The notes: generated by a model not told the origin, from the letters alone. Shown: positions 36,234 to 45,605, counted from the stretch's first letter. The stretch is 64,000 bases of DNA from Mycobacterium paragordonae (GCF_003614435.1 NZ_CP025546.1:558001-622000), one strand, 5' to 3'. Translations and numbers: made by a program.

Positions 36234-37949
36234 TCATTGGTGATTTGCGCCACGCAACCTGGCGCGGCGGGCGGCTATTGTGCGCCACCCCAACCCCACT
36301 CCGCCCGCCATCAGCAGTGCCAGCCAGGCGAAATGCGCGAGCAGCACGGACCGGCGGTGGGAGGCAGGTACGCCCGCGCTGTGGCCACCGATCCGGTACA
36401 GCGCGATGTCGCCGTCCCGGTAGGCCGGCGTCAGAGAACCAACGGTGCGAGCGCCGGCCCCGGTATCGCCGGGGGTGCCCGACTCGACCACCAGCCAGGC
36501 CACCCCGGCCGCGGCCAGGCTCGAAGGCTCCTGCCCGGACGACAGCATTTGCTGCACGGCCCGGGCATGGTCGCCCTCGCCCGGCACGGTCACGCCGGAG
36601 ATCACCAGGTCACCTGTGGTCAGCACATCGGCACGGACCCAGCGGGGCAGCGGATCGAGCACCGGAGCCGGCCCGGACCAGGAGAAGCGCCGCATCGTCC
36701 CGGCCGGCAGTACCGCTACGGCGCCGGGTTCGGCGTTGATCCGCTCCGCCATCGCCGTCCACCCCGGCGGATAGTGCACCGGGGATATCCGGCCCCACAC
36801 TCCCCAGGCCAGATCCGGCAACACCAGGACCAGCGCCAGGCAGCACACCGCCGCAGTGGCCGCGGACGGCAGCCGGCGCCGCAGAGTGAGCACCGCGCCC
36901 GCGGCCGCCAGGACGTAGCCGGGTACCGCCAGCGCCACCCACTTCTGTCCGTCGCGCAATACGCCCAGGCCCGGCACCGCGTCCACCGCCGCTCGCAGCA
37001 CGTGCAATCCGGGGCCGCTCGCCAGCACGGCCGGCACCACCACGGCCGCCACGCAAAGCAGCAGCAACGGCCGGGCGGCCGGTCGCCGCGCCACCACCGG
37101 CAGTCCCGCCACCACCACCCCCAGCAGCACGACGGCCGCTGCCGCCGCGAAAAGCGTTGTCCGCGAAGCGGGTACCGCTTCGCCGTTCCAAATCCCGCCC
37201 AGCCCGGCCAGGCTGAACAGGGTGCCCAGGCCGGGCTCGGCGCGGGGGGCGAAGGCGTCCACGCCGGCCCCGTTGCCGGCCCCGGTGCCGACCCGCAACG
37301 AGGAACCCAGCAGTGACGCCGTCAGCCACGGCAACGCGCCCACCACCGAGAAACCCAGCGCCGCCACCGCACACAGCCAGCGCGGCCGTCCGGCCCCGGG
37401 GCCGGCTACGCACACCGACGCCACCGTCGCGGCGAGAATCAGCCCGGTCGGCGTCAGCCCAGCCAGCGCGATCCAGAACGCCAAACCGAACACCCCGGTG
37501 CCACCGGCGCGCATTCCAAGCATCGCGGTCGCCACCCACGGCAGGCAGCCGTAGCCGACGAGCAGGCTCCAGTGGCCCTGCAGCAACCGCTCCGCGACGT
37601 AGGGGTTCCAGATCGCCAGGGTGATCGCGACGAATTCGCCGCCGCCGGCCGCCTCGGGCAGCACCGCGACGACCAAGCGCGCCGCACCCCACCCCGCCAG
37701 CCACAGCCCCAGCACCAGCAGTGCCTTGACCACGACACCGCCGTCGAGAACTTGTGATGCCAGCGCCACCGCGAAGTCCTGCGGCGTCGCGCGCGGCGCC
37801 GCCGTCAACCCGAGCGCGGTGTCGGACAGATAGGACCGCGGAGTGGACACTGCGTCGCGCAGCAACAGGTAGCCCGGGCCCAGCAGTGGGCCGACCACCA
37901 GCAGCGACAGAGCGAGGGCGTACGGCGGCCGGGCCATCCAGGCCCGCAC
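36234..37949 (-). CDS. polytopic membrane protein (Rv0226c ortholog), 571 aa
   Basis: About 12 hydrophobic segments are spread over residues 10-420, followed by an extracytoplasmic region (about 420-530, for example WTAMAERINAEPGAVAVLP and RWVRADVLTTGDLVISG) and a final helix near 545. No catalytic motif is clear. The GTG start lies 2 bp after the stop of the Rv0227c ortholog, so they are an operon. In Corynebacteriales this gene neighbours envelope genes for lipomannan/LAM maturation and mycolate acetylation; a GT-C-like or lipid-linked sugar role is possible, but that is inference. Confidence 0.85.
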   Translation of the reverse strand: MRAWMARPPYALALSLLVVGPLLGPGYLLLRDAVSTPRSYLSDTALGLTAAPRATPQDFAVALASQVLDGGVVVKALLVLGLWLAGWGAARLVVAVLPEAAGGGEFVAITLAIWNPYVAERLLQGHWSLLVGYGCLPWVATAMLGMRAGGTGVFGLAFWIALAGLTPTGLILAATVASVCVAGPGAGRPRWLCAVAALGFSVVGALPWLTASLLGSSLRVGTGAGNGAGVDAFAPRAEPGLGTLFSLAGLGGIWNGEAVPASRTTLFAAAAAVVLLGVVVAGLPVVARRPAARPLLLLCVAAVVVPAVLASGPGLHVLRAAVDAVPGLGVLRDGQKWVALAVPGYVLAAAGAVLTLRRRLPSAATAAVCCLALVLVLPDLAWGVWGRISPVHYPPGWTAMAERINAEPGAVAVLPAGTMRRFSWSGPAPVLDPLPRWVRADVLTTGDLVISGVTVPGEGDHARAVQQMLSSGQEPSSLAAAGVAWLVVESGTPGDTGAGARTVGSLTPAYRDGDIALYRIGGHSAGVPASHRRSVLLAHFAWLALLMAGGVGLGWRTIAARRARLRGANHQ

Positions 37950-37951
37950 CG

Positions 37952-39217
37952 TTAGGTCCGTTCGGTGGGCGGCGGCTCGCCGGCTTCCGGCGGATCCTTG
38001 GGCGGATCCGGATCCAGTGGACTCGGATCGTCTTCGACCAGATCCGGTCGCTGGGCGGGAATCTTCTCGGTTTCCGCTTCCGCCCCCGGAGTCGGGGGTT
38101 CCAGCCCCGCGCGCCGCAGGAAGTCGGTGTCGTCGCGATCCAGACTGGGGTCGGTCAGCGCGCTCTCAGTGCGCAGGCTGAACGAGGCCAGGACCCCGCC
38201 GCCGATGAGCGCGATCAACCCGATCGCCGTGAAGGTGATCGGCAGCACCCGCGACCACAGCGCCACCCGGTCGCCTTCGTCCCGCGCGGAGTTGACCTGC
38301 GACTCCACCGTCTCCTGGGTCGAGGTGAGCTTGTAGTCGACCAGCGTCACCTCGGGCTTGAGCGCGTCGCGGGCGTAGTAGTGGTGCGCCTGCTCGGTTT
38401 CCTTGACGATCGTCCCGGACACCGGGTCCACCCAGAAGGTGCGCTTGGCGGTGTAGTAGCGGGTCATGGTGATCTGCTCGTTCGGCTCCCCGGGCACACC
38501 CCACATCGACGCGCTCGTGGTGATCTTGCCGTCCTCGTTGCCGCCGTACAGCGACGGATAGGTGATCGGGGCGACCAACTTGCCCTCGCTGTTGACGCCC
38601 ACGTTCTGCGTGAACCGGTAGGTGCTCAGGCCGTTGACGTCCTCCTGGCCTTCATAGTTCGCGTCGAACGGCTTCTGCGCGATCGGGTCGAAGTAGGGGT
38701 AGGTCTTGCGCTCGGTGTTGAACGGGAAGCGGTAGGCCAGACCCTCGTGCCGCAGCGGCATCGCGGTCGGCGGGTTCTCGTCGCCGATGCCGCGCGGCTT
38801 CTGCACGTAGCCACCCGGGTGCGAGTCGTCCGACACCGCCATCGCGGTCTTGCGGTTGATGGTCACGGTGTCGACGATGGCCAGCATCAACCCGCTGTCC
38901 TTCTGCTTGTCGCTGCGCCGGACCGACGAACCGACCTGCAGGGTGACCACGTCGGCGTTGGCGGGCGCTTCGACGCTGATCTGCTGCTGGGACACCAACG
39001 GTACGTTCTGGTTGACGACGACCCGGTCGGTGGACAGGGAGGCCGCGTCGATGGCGGTTCCGTTGCCCTCGCTGACCAGCGTCGCGTCCAGATTGAGCGG
39101 GATCTTGGCGATCCTGCTGCTGGTATAGGTCGACAACAACAACGCGGCGATCAGCAGTGCGGCTCCGAGACCGATAGTTCCGCATGCGGCGATGCGCAAC
39201 ATGACTGCTCGGTTCAC
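37952..39217 (-). CDS. DUF3068 envelope protein (Rv0227c ortholog), 421 aa
   Basis: The start GTG at 39217 has a strong AAGGAGG site 10 nt upstream and gives 421 aa, the length I recall for Rv0227c; an in-frame extension to 39403 is rejected. An N-terminal membrane helix (MLRIAACGTIGLGAALLIAALLL) is followed by a large extracytoplasmic domain (30-360: RKTYPYFDPIAQKPFDANYEG, YYTAKRTFWVDPVSGTIVKE), a second helix (LPITFTAIGLIALIGGGVLASF) and a Pro/Glu-rich cytoplasmic tail. As I recall, the corynebacterial ortholog is needed for lipomannan elongation and LAM synthesis. It is the first gene of an operon with the Rv0226c ortholog. Confidence 0.9.
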   Translation of the reverse strand: MNRAVMLRIAACGTIGLGAALLIAALLLSTYTSSRIAKIPLNLDATLVSEGNGTAIDAASLSTDRVVVNQNVPLVSQQQISVEAPANADVVTLQVGSSVRRSDKQKDSGLMLAIVDTVTINRKTAMAVSDDSHPGGYVQKPRGIGDENPPTAMPLRHEGLAYRFPFNTERKTYPYFDPIAQKPFDANYEGQEDVNGLSTYRFTQNVGVNSEGKLVAPITYPSLYGGNEDGKITTSASMWGVPGEPNEQITMTRYYTAKRTFWVDPVSGTIVKETEQAHHYYARDALKPEVTLVDYKLTSTQETVESQVNSARDEGDRVALWSRVLPITFTAIGLIALIGGGVLASFSLRTESALTDPSLDRDDTDFLRRAGLEPPTPGAEAETEKIPAQRPDLVEDDPSPLDPDPPKDPPEAGEPPPTERT

Positions 39218-39338
39218 GTTGCTGTGACCTCCTTCTGGTCCATCAGTTCGTCCGGGACACACCGGTCGCGACCCGCCTTGACCTGACCAAGCGAGGCAAA
39301 CCCGTTTGACCCTAACAGCAGAACGTGGTGCCGCTCCG

Positions 39339-39397
39339 TACGAGCTGAGTACGAACCTGGGCACGAAACTTAGGCACGAACCCAGCACGAACCTAGG
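39339..39397. repeat. five short direct repeats at near helical spacing between divergent envelope genes
   Basis: Copies start at 39339, 39350, 39362, 39375 and 39386 with consensus YACGAAcCtrGG (the first copy is degenerate, TACGAGCTGAG). Spacing is 11-13 bp, close to one DNA turn. The array lies in the 254-bp spacer between the DUF3068 gene (minus) and the acyltransferase gene (plus), a place suited to a cooperative regulator. No other gene is seen in the spacer. Confidence 0.6.
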
Positions 39398-39471
39398 GCC
39401 CAATGTACGGACGTGGCCCGGCCCGAGGTGTACCCGCTGCCGCCGACCACATCCACGGGCAGACTGGGACC

Positions 39472-40653
39472 GTGACTGACGGCCGACAGGTGGGTGGCAC
39501 CCGCAGTTTCCTGCCCGCCGTCGAGGGGATGCGGGCCTGCGCGGCCATCGGCGTGGTCGTCACCCACGTCGCCTTCCAGACGGGGCACTCCAGCGGGGTC
39601 GACGGCCGCTTGTTCGGCCGGTTCGACCTGGCCGTCGCGGTCTTCTTCGCGTTGTCGGGATTCCTGCTGTGGCGCGGGCACGCCGCGGCGGAACGCGATC
39701 TGAAGCCCCGTCCGCGCACCGGTCACTACCTGCGTTCCCGGGTGGTCCGCATCATGCCGGCCTACCTGGTCGCGGTGGTGGTGATCCTGACCCTGCTGCC
39801 CGACTCCGACCACGCCAGCCTCACGGTCTGGCTGGCCAACCTGACGCTCACCCAGATCTATGTGCCCCTGACCCTGACCGGCGGCCTCACCCAGATGTGG
39901 AGCCTGTCGGTCGAGGTGACCTTCTATCTGGCGCTGCCCATCCTGGCCTGGCTGGCCCGGCGGATCCCGGTCGGCGCGCGGCTGCCGGCGATCGCCACGC
40001 TGGGCGCGCTCAGCTGGGCGTGGGGCTGGCTGCCGCTGGCCGTGCTGGGCGGCGGCCCCGGCGCCAACCCGCTGAACTGGCCGCCGGCGTACTTCTCCTG
40101 GTTCGCCGCGGGCATGGTGCTGGCCGAGTTGGTGCACAGTCCGCTCGGGTGGGTGCACCGACTGGCCCGGCACCGGGTAGCCATGGCGGCGATCGCGGTG
40201 GCCGCCTACCTGGTGGCCGCCTCGCCGCTGGCCGGGCCCGCGGGTCTGGTGCCCAGCAGCCCCGCGCAGTTCTCGGTGAAGACCGCGATGGGCTCGGTGG
40301 TGGCTTTCGCGCTGCTGGCGCCGCTGGTGCTGGACCGGCCGGACACTCCCCACCGGCTGCTGGGGAGCACCTTCATGGTGACCCTGGGCCGCTGGTCCTA
40401 CGGCCTGTTCATCTGGCATCTCGCCGCACTGGACATGGTGTTCCCGGTGCTCGGCATCTTCGCGTTCAACGGCCACATGCCGGTGGTGCTGGCGCTGACC
40501 CTGCTCTTCGGCATCGCGATCGCCGCGGTGAGCTACGCCCTGGTCGAGTCGCCGTGCCGGGAAGCGTTGCGCCGCTGGGAGAAACGGGACAGCGAGAAAC
40601 GGGAGAGTAAGGCGGAGCCGGAGGACAGCGAGGCGGACGCGATCGCGCCGTGA
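39472..40653 (+). CDS. acyltransferase-3 family membrane protein (Rv0228 ortholog)
   Basis: This is a ten-helix membrane acyltransferase. The N-terminal RSFLPAVEGMRACAAIGVVVTHV holds the conserved Arg and His of the family, followed by FFALSGFLLWRGH and RSRVVRIMPAYLVAV. The last helices include WSYGLFIWHLAALDMV. The family O-acylates sugars or lipids at the membrane. The corynebacterial relative in this gene neighbourhood acetylates trehalose monomycolate before export, as I recall. The GTG at 39472 is preferred (393 aa); an upstream ATG at 39403 would run into the repeat array. It is divergent from the DUF3068 operon. Confidence 0.85.
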   Translation: MTDGRQVGGTRSFLPAVEGMRACAAIGVVVTHVAFQTGHSSGVDGRLFGRFDLAVAVFFALSGFLLWRGHAAAERDLKPRPRTGHYLRSRVVRIMPAYLVAVVVILTLLPDSDHASLTVWLANLTLTQIYVPLTLTGGLTQMWSLSVEVTFYLALPILAWLARRIPVGARLPAIATLGALSWAWGWLPLAVLGGGPGANPLNWPPAYFSWFAAGMVLAELVHSPLGWVHRLARHRVAMAAIAVAAYLVAASPLAGPAGLVPSSPAQFSVKTAMGSVVAFALLAPLVLDRPDTPHRLLGSTFMVTLGRWSYGLFIWHLAALDMVFPVLGIFAFNGHMPVVLALTLLFGIAIAAVSYALVESPCREALRRWEKRDSEKRESKAEPEDSEADAIAP

Positions 40654-40658
40654 CGTCA

Positions 40659-42422
40659 CTAGGGCGGCGGCGCAACGACACCCCGGACGTCGACGTCCCG
40701 CCAGATGGCGATCTCACCGACATATTGCGGCGCGCGGCCGAACAGGTCGCTGAAGAACGCGATCAACGCCTGCCACTCCTGCGTCGGCCCGACGATGACA
40801 TGGCGCACCCCCGCCCTCACTAGATCGGCGCCCACCTGGTCACGAACCTCACCGCGCGCTACCAGCGGGGTGCCGCTCTGAATCGTCACCATCACCGAGT
40901 ACAGCCGCGTCGGCGGTGGCCCGGGCCGCGTGCCGCCGTCCGGCTGCGGCATGTAGGCGTAGGCCTCGGGCATGCGCAGCCCGTAGTCGGTCTCCGCCGC
41001 CCACAGCATCGGTGCGGCACGGCCCTGCGGGTCCCGGAAATAAGGGGCGACGAGCACGGTTTCGTCGGGCCCGATGTGCCGGCCGGCCCACGTCCGGAAG
41101 AAGACGGGGGTGTAGGAGGGCATCCGCTGGAGCGGAGCCGGCAGGATCAGCGTCAGCGCTGCGGCCACGGCTAGCAACCACCGCGCCTTGGGTCGCGGGG
41201 CCAGCCGGGTCGCCCGCGCGATGACGACCGCGACGACCACCGCGACCGCCAGCCAGACGAACAGTGTGAATCGCCCCGGCAGCACATGGCGCATCAGAGG
41301 CAGCCTGCTGAAGGGAAGCCAGGGCAGCGGGACGGGCAACGCCTTCGTGCCGATATGCAGCCACGGTCCCAGCGACAGCACCAGCAGCAGCCCGCCGGTG
41401 CAGCTCGCCACGCGGATGCGCAGGTCGTCCCACTGCCGGACGGCGACGGCGACCAGTATGACCAGCAACGGCAGGCCGAGATAGGCCGTCGCCTCGTGGT
41501 ACAGGCCGCTGAACTCCCGCGAGAGCTGCGTGGCCGCGTGCGGGGCGATCAGCTGATAAGGCGTCGGAACGACGAGATTCAACAGGTCGGTCGAGAAGAT
41601 CCTGGAATCCTGAACCTGCCTGGTAATGCGTTGCGGTCCGAAGAACTGCGTGATCAGGGGCCAGGACGAGAGCAGCAGGAACACCGGCGCGGCGACCGCG
41701 AGCGCGGGGGCCAGCCGCCTCAGTGCATCGCGCCACCGCGCGCGGCCGGCCACGCCCAGGGTGCAAATCAGCACTCCGGCCGCCACCACGCCGGTGGCCA
41801 GCATCTCCGCCGCGATCAGCAGTTGGGCGCTGCCCAGCAATCCGAGCGCCACCCCCGTCTGCCACGGCGGCCGGCGCCGGGTGACCAGCAGCTCGTCGAT
41901 GGCGATCAGGACCAGCGGCGGGACCCAGGCCGTCGCGAGGTTTAGGTGCAGCGCCGCATGGGAGGCGACGTAGGGAGAGAACGCGTACACCGCGCCACCG
42001 ACGACCGGACCCGGGCCGTCGCCCGTCCAGCGGCGGATCGCCAGCCACGCGGTCCACCCGCTGAGCGCGATGCCGGCCACCATCAGGACGTTGAAACCGA
42101 AGACGGGGCCGCCGATCTTCGCCGGTAGCCAGCCGAGAAGGCCCAGCAGCGTCATCGGGGTGTTCCACATCAGGTTGACCCCGGCGGGCGCGCCGATCTG
42201 CGTCGTGAAGAACGGGTTGAGGCCGTGCGCGAGCGCGTGCGGCGCCCAGCCCAGGTACCAGATCGTCTGCTGCTGATCGCAGCAGCCGCCGGCCCAGCCC
42301 GATCTCGGATCGCTCCAGGCGCCGATGGTCAGGACGACGGCCCCCAGCAGGTAACCGGCGAACACGATGAGGCCACCGCGAGATCCGGTGGTCCACCGCC
42401 GAAAGCCGCTCCCGCCGGTCAC
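40659..42422 (-). CDS. polytopic membrane protein, GT-C-like, 587 aa
   Basis: About 11 hydrophobic segments plus a soluble C-terminal part (residues about 440-587, for example PDETVLVAPYFRDPQGRAAPM). The first outer loop contains WSDPRSGWAGGCCDQQQTIWYLGW, and Asp in this loop is typical of GT-C transferases using lipid-linked sugars; the family is otherwise unnamed to me. The GTG at 42422 follows the PP2C stop by 5 bp; an in-frame ATG at 42593 would overlap the phosphatase gene by 166 bp and adds a low-complexity Arg-rich stretch, so it is rejected. It is the last gene of the php operon and ends 5 bp from the convergent acyltransferase gene. Confidence 0.78.
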   Translation of the reverse strand: MTGGSGFRRWTTGSRGGLIVFAGYLLGAVVLTIGAWSDPRSGWAGGCCDQQQTIWYLGWAPHALAHGLNPFFTTQIGAPAGVNLMWNTPMTLLGLLGWLPAKIGGPVFGFNVLMVAGIALSGWTAWLAIRRWTGDGPGPVVGGAVYAFSPYVASHAALHLNLATAWVPPLVLIAIDELLVTRRRPPWQTGVALGLLGSAQLLIAAEMLATGVVAAGVLICTLGVAGRARWRDALRRLAPALAVAAPVFLLLSSWPLITQFFGPQRITRQVQDSRIFSTDLLNLVVPTPYQLIAPHAATQLSREFSGLYHEATAYLGLPLLVILVAVAVRQWDDLRIRVASCTGGLLLVLSLGPWLHIGTKALPVPLPWLPFSRLPLMRHVLPGRFTLFVWLAVAVVVAVVIARATRLAPRPKARWLLAVAAALTLILPAPLQRMPSYTPVFFRTWAGRHIGPDETVLVAPYFRDPQGRAAPMLWAAETDYGLRMPEAYAYMPQPDGGTRPGPPPTRLYSVMVTIQSGTPLVARGEVRDQVGADLVRAGVRHVIVGPTQEWQALIAFFSDLFGRAPQYVGEIAIWRDVDVRGVVAPPP

Positions 42423-42427
42423 CCGGG

Positions 42428-43171
42428 CTACGAGTCGGAAACGTCGACCACCAGCGCGGTGACGTTGTCCGGAGCGCCCTCGCCCCGGGCCGCCGCGATC
42501 AGCGCGGCGCACACTTCGCCGGGGTCGTCGTACTTGCCGAGAATCCGGGTCAACGTCGGTTCCTTGACGACGCCGTGTAAACCGTCGCTGCACAACAGGA
42601 TCCGGTCTCCGTCGGACAGGTCCTGCGCGCTGGAGTCGGCTTTGGCCGGCGGCTTCATGCCCATGTACCGCGTCACCACATTGCGCACCCGCAGGTTCCC
42701 GGCGTCCTCGGCCTGCACCTGGTTCGCGTCCACCAGAGACTGCACCAGTGTGTGGTCGCGGGTGAGTTGAGTGAGCTGTCCGTCGCGCAGCAGATACGCA
42801 CGGCTGTCACCGAGATGGGCCACCAGCGCGCGGGAGCCGACGATGACGACGGCCACCAGGGTGCTGTTGGCGCCCGCGAACCGGGAATCACTCTGCGCCT
42901 TGGTGTGCAGATCGTCGGAGAGTTCGGAGATGGCCCGGCCCAGGCGTTCGGGCGCGTCGGGGGCCTCGCGCTGGTCGGCCGGCAGGTGGTGGGCGACGTA
43001 GCGGGGCAGGATGTCGACCATGGTCTGGGCGGCCAGCGCCCCGTCGCGGCTGCCGCCGACTCCGTCGGCCACCATGAACAGGCGCTGGTCCGGGTCGGCG
43101 CCCCAGCGGTCCTGGTTGTCGGACCGTTCGCACCCGACGTCACTCAGTGCCGAATACCGGGTGGCATCCAT
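42428..43171 (-). CDS. PP2C-type serine/threonine protein phosphatase, 247 aa
   Basis: All PP2C metal-binding motifs are present: SDVGCERSDNQDRWG, MVADGVGGSRDG, HLGDSRAYLLRDGQL, LLCSDGLHG and the terminal GAPDNVTALVVDV. It is soluble, with no membrane helix, unlike PstP. It should remove phosphate from Ser/Thr residues, countering mycobacterial Pkn kinases. The ATG overlaps the stop of the acyl-CoA ligase gene (TAATG), and the membrane protein gene follows 5 bp after its stop, so it is embedded in a four-gene operon with no kinase. I do not recall this gene in this position in M. tuberculosis. Confidence 0.92.
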   Translation of the reverse strand: MDATRYSALSDVGCERSDNQDRWGADPDQRLFMVADGVGGSRDGALAAQTMVDILPRYVAHHLPADQREAPDAPERLGRAISELSDDLHTKAQSDSRFAGANSTLVAVVIVGSRALVAHLGDSRAYLLRDGQLTQLTRDHTLVQSLVDANQVQAEDAGNLRVRNVVTRYMGMKPPAKADSSAQDLSDGDRILLCSDGLHGVVKEPTLTRILGKYDDPGEVCAALIAAARGEGAPDNVTALVVDVSDS

Positions 43172-44628
43172 TACGGCCCCCCAACCTGCAATCGCGCGAT
43201 GACGGTGTCGCGCACCGCCGTGCGACGCGCCTTGCCGGCGTCGTCGCGCAGAGGGGCGTCGACGAACTCAACGATACGGGGCACCTTGTAGGCCGCCAGT
43301 CGGTCGGCGACGAAGCTGTGCACGGCCGCGGCGTCCAGGGTCGACCCGCGCGCCGTGTGCACGAGTGCATAGGGCACCTGGCCCAGATCGCCGTCGGGGA
43401 CTCCAACGACCAAGCAGGACAACACTTCCGGGTGAGCCGACAGCGCGTTCTCGATCTCGGCCGGATAGACGTTGCGCCCCCCGACGGTGAACATGTCGAC
43501 CCGCCGGTCCGACAGATACAAGAAGCCGTCAGCGTCGAAATAACCGAGGTCGCCCAGCGAATCCCAGCCGTCGCGCGACTTCGCGGTGGAGCCGATGTAG
43601 CGATACGTCGGCGCGCTGCCGGGGTTGGGGCGCATGTAGATCTCACCGACCACGCCGGGCGGGCATTCGTTGCCGTCGTCGTCGAGCACCTTCATCTCCC
43701 CGCTGACCACCTGCCCGACCGAGCCCGGGTGCGTCAGCCACTGATCCCCGGAAATGAAGGTCAACGCCTGTAACTCGGTGCCGCCGTAGAGTTCCCAGAC
43801 CTTCTCGGGCCCGATCAGGTCGATCCAGGCCTGCTTGACCGCCGGAGGGCACGGCGCGGCCAGGTGCCACAACCGGCGCAGCGAGGACAGGTCGTACGAT
43901 CCCGGATCGGCCCGGTACACCGGCAGCAGTCGCTGCATGATCGTCGGCACGGTGACCAGGAAGCTGACGCGGTGCCGCCCGATCGTCGCCAGGAATTCGT
44001 GCGGGTCGAACCGGCTCATCAACACCAGGTGCTGGCGCATGATCAGCGCGATCAGGGCGGTGGTGAACCCGGTGTTGTGCGTCAGCGGCACCGGCACCAG
44101 CGTGGTGTCGCCCTCCTGCATGCCCAGCGGGTAGCCGATCGCCGGCGGGACCCGACTGTCGCCGCCGGCTTCGATGAGCTTGGGCCGCCCGGTGCTGCCG
44201 CCCGACGCCATCGACTTCCAGCACGGTGACACCGCCTCGGGCAGCGCGGCATCCGAGGTCTCCGGGACGAAACCGGCTGGGACGCTTGGCGTTCCGGGAT
44301 GATCCCGGCCTACCAGCAACGCCGAGCGGCGCAGCCCCAGCAGGCCTTCGAACTCGGCCTCCGGCAGGCGCGGGGACAAGGGCTGTGGCACCGCCCCCAG
44401 CTTCCAGCACGCCACTGCCGCCTGAATCCATTCCACCGAGTTGGGCAGCACGATCGTCACGTAGTCGCCGAGCCCCACGCCGCGTTCGGCGTAGGCGCGG
44501 GCCAGCCGGTTGGTCGAGCGGTCGAGCTCGGCTCGGGTGATGGTGTGTCCGTCGCAGCTGACGGCCGGCTCGTCCGGGGCGAGCGCGGCCAGCTGCGAAA
44601 TCTGTGTTCCGATCGACGGGACCGTCAC
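43171..44628 (-). CDS. acyl-CoA ligase / AMP-binding enzyme, 485 aa
   Basis: This is an adenylate-forming enzyme. A3-like MASGGSTGRPKLI, A5 WELYGGTELQ, A7-A8 GWDSLGDLGYFDADGFLYLSDRRVDMF, and the C-terminal DDAGKARRTAVRD with the likely catalytic Lys. The A3 motif differs from the usual SSGTTGxPK and resembles ligases of the bile-acid/steroid-CoA type, so a bulky substrate is possible. The GTG start overlaps the php stop (GTGA) and its stop overlaps the PP2C start. No ortholog recalled at this point in M. tuberculosis. Confidence 0.87.
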   Translation of the reverse strand: MTVPSIGTQISQLAALAPDEPAVSCDGHTITRAELDRSTNRLARAYAERGVGLGDYVTIVLPNSVEWIQAAVACWKLGAVPQPLSPRLPEAEFEGLLGLRRSALLVGRDHPGTPSVPAGFVPETSDAALPEAVSPCWKSMASGGSTGRPKLIEAGGDSRVPPAIGYPLGMQEGDTTLVPVPLTHNTGFTTALIALIMRQHLVLMSRFDPHEFLATIGRHRVSFLVTVPTIMQRLLPVYRADPGSYDLSSLRRLWHLAAPCPPAVKQAWIDLIGPEKVWELYGGTELQALTFISGDQWLTHPGSVGQVVSGEMKVLDDDGNECPPGVVGEIYMRPNPGSAPTYRYIGSTAKSRDGWDSLGDLGYFDADGFLYLSDRRVDMFTVGGRNVYPAEIENALSAHPEVLSCLVVGVPDGDLGQVPYALVHTARGSTLDAAAVHSFVADRLAAYKVPRIVEFVDAPLRDDAGKARRTAVRDTVIARLQVGGP

Positions 44629-45605
44629 TGATAGGCGCCCTGCCGATCGAAGATTTTGCGCGGGTTCTCCACGAGCATGGTGTGGATCTGCTCATCGGTG
44701 ACGCCGCGCTGCTGCAGCGCGGGAATGACGTCGTTGTGAATGTGCAGGTAGTGCCAGTTGGGCGCCATCTGCGGGACGAGCTCCTCGGGCAGCGCATCGA
44801 AGTAGCAGTTGGCGTCGTGGGACAACACCATCTTGTCGGCGTGGCCACGCTCGCACATGGTCGCCACGATCTGGACCCGCTCTTCGAAGGGCAGCAGCAC
44901 GTCCAGACCGAACCGGTCCATTCCGAGGTACGACCCGGCGGAGATCAGCTCTTCGAGGTAGCCGACGTCGGTGCTGTCGCCGGAGTGCCCGATGATCACC
45001 CGCGTCAGGTCCACGCCTTCCTCTTCGAAGATGCGCTGCTGCTCGAGCCCGCGCCGCAGCCCGGCGTGGGTGTGGGTCGAGATCGGTACCCCGGTGCGCT
45101 TGTGGGCCTGGGCCACGGCACGCAACACCCGCTCGACGCCCGGGGTGATACCGGGTTCGTCGGTGGCACATTTGAGGATGCCGGCCTTGATGCCGGTATC
45201 GGCGATGCCCTGCTCGATGTCGCGGACGAACATGTCGGTCATGATCTCCGGGCCGTCGAGCATGCCGCCCGGTCCTTCGTAGTGGAACCGGAACGGAATG
45301 TCGTTGTAGGTGTAAAGCCCAGTCGCCACAACGATATTCAGCTCGGTCTGGGCGGCCACGCGGGCGATGCGCGGGATGTAGCGACCGAGACCGATCACCG
45401 TCAGGTCGACGATGGTGTCCACGCCGCGGGACTTCAGCTCATTGAGGCGGGCGACGGCGTCGGCCACCCGTTTCTCCTCGTCACCCCAGGCTTCGGGGTA
45501 GTTCAGGGCGATTTCGGTCGTCATGATGAACACGTGCTCGTGCATGAGCGTGACGCCGAGATCTGCGGTATCGATGGTTCCGCGGGCGGTATTAAGTTCT
45601 GACAC
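44625..45605 (-). CDS. php: phosphotriesterase-like lactonase (Rv0230c ortholog)
   Basis: This is a PTE-family TIM barrel with all metal ligands visible: His22 and His24 (LMHEHVF), Lys145 (GILKCATDE, carbamylated), His178 (ISTHTH), His207 (VIIGHSGD) and Asp264 (LSHDA). The M. tuberculosis enzyme hydrolyses acyl-homoserine and other lactones with weak phosphotriesterase activity. The GTG at 45605 gives 326 aa, exactly the length I recall for Rv0230c; an ATG at 45635 would add ten residues. It heads a four-gene overlapping operon that runs to 40659 and is divergent from fadE4 (126-bp spacer). Confidence 0.92.
   Translation of the reverse strand: MSELNTARGTIDTADLGVTLMHEHVFIMTTEIALNYPEAWGDEEKRVADAVARLNELKSRGVDTIVDLTVIGLGRYIPRIARVAAQTELNIVVATGLYTYNDIPFRFHYEGPGGMLDGPEIMTDMFVRDIEQGIADTGIKAGILKCATDEPGITPGVERVLRAVAQAHKRTGVPISTHTHAGLRRGLEQQRIFEEEGVDLTRVIIGHSGDSTDVGYLEELISAGSYLGMDRFGLDVLLPFEERVQIVATMCERGHADKMVLSHDANCYFDALPEELVPQMAPNWHYLHIHNDVIPALQQRGVTDEQIHTMLVENPRKIFDRQGAYQ

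Noticed and set aside
39218..39403. Extension of the DUF3068 protein to a start at 39403
   Set aside because: The extra 62 codons translate the direct-repeat array and lack similarity to the family; AAGGAGG directly before the GTG at 39217 fixes the start.
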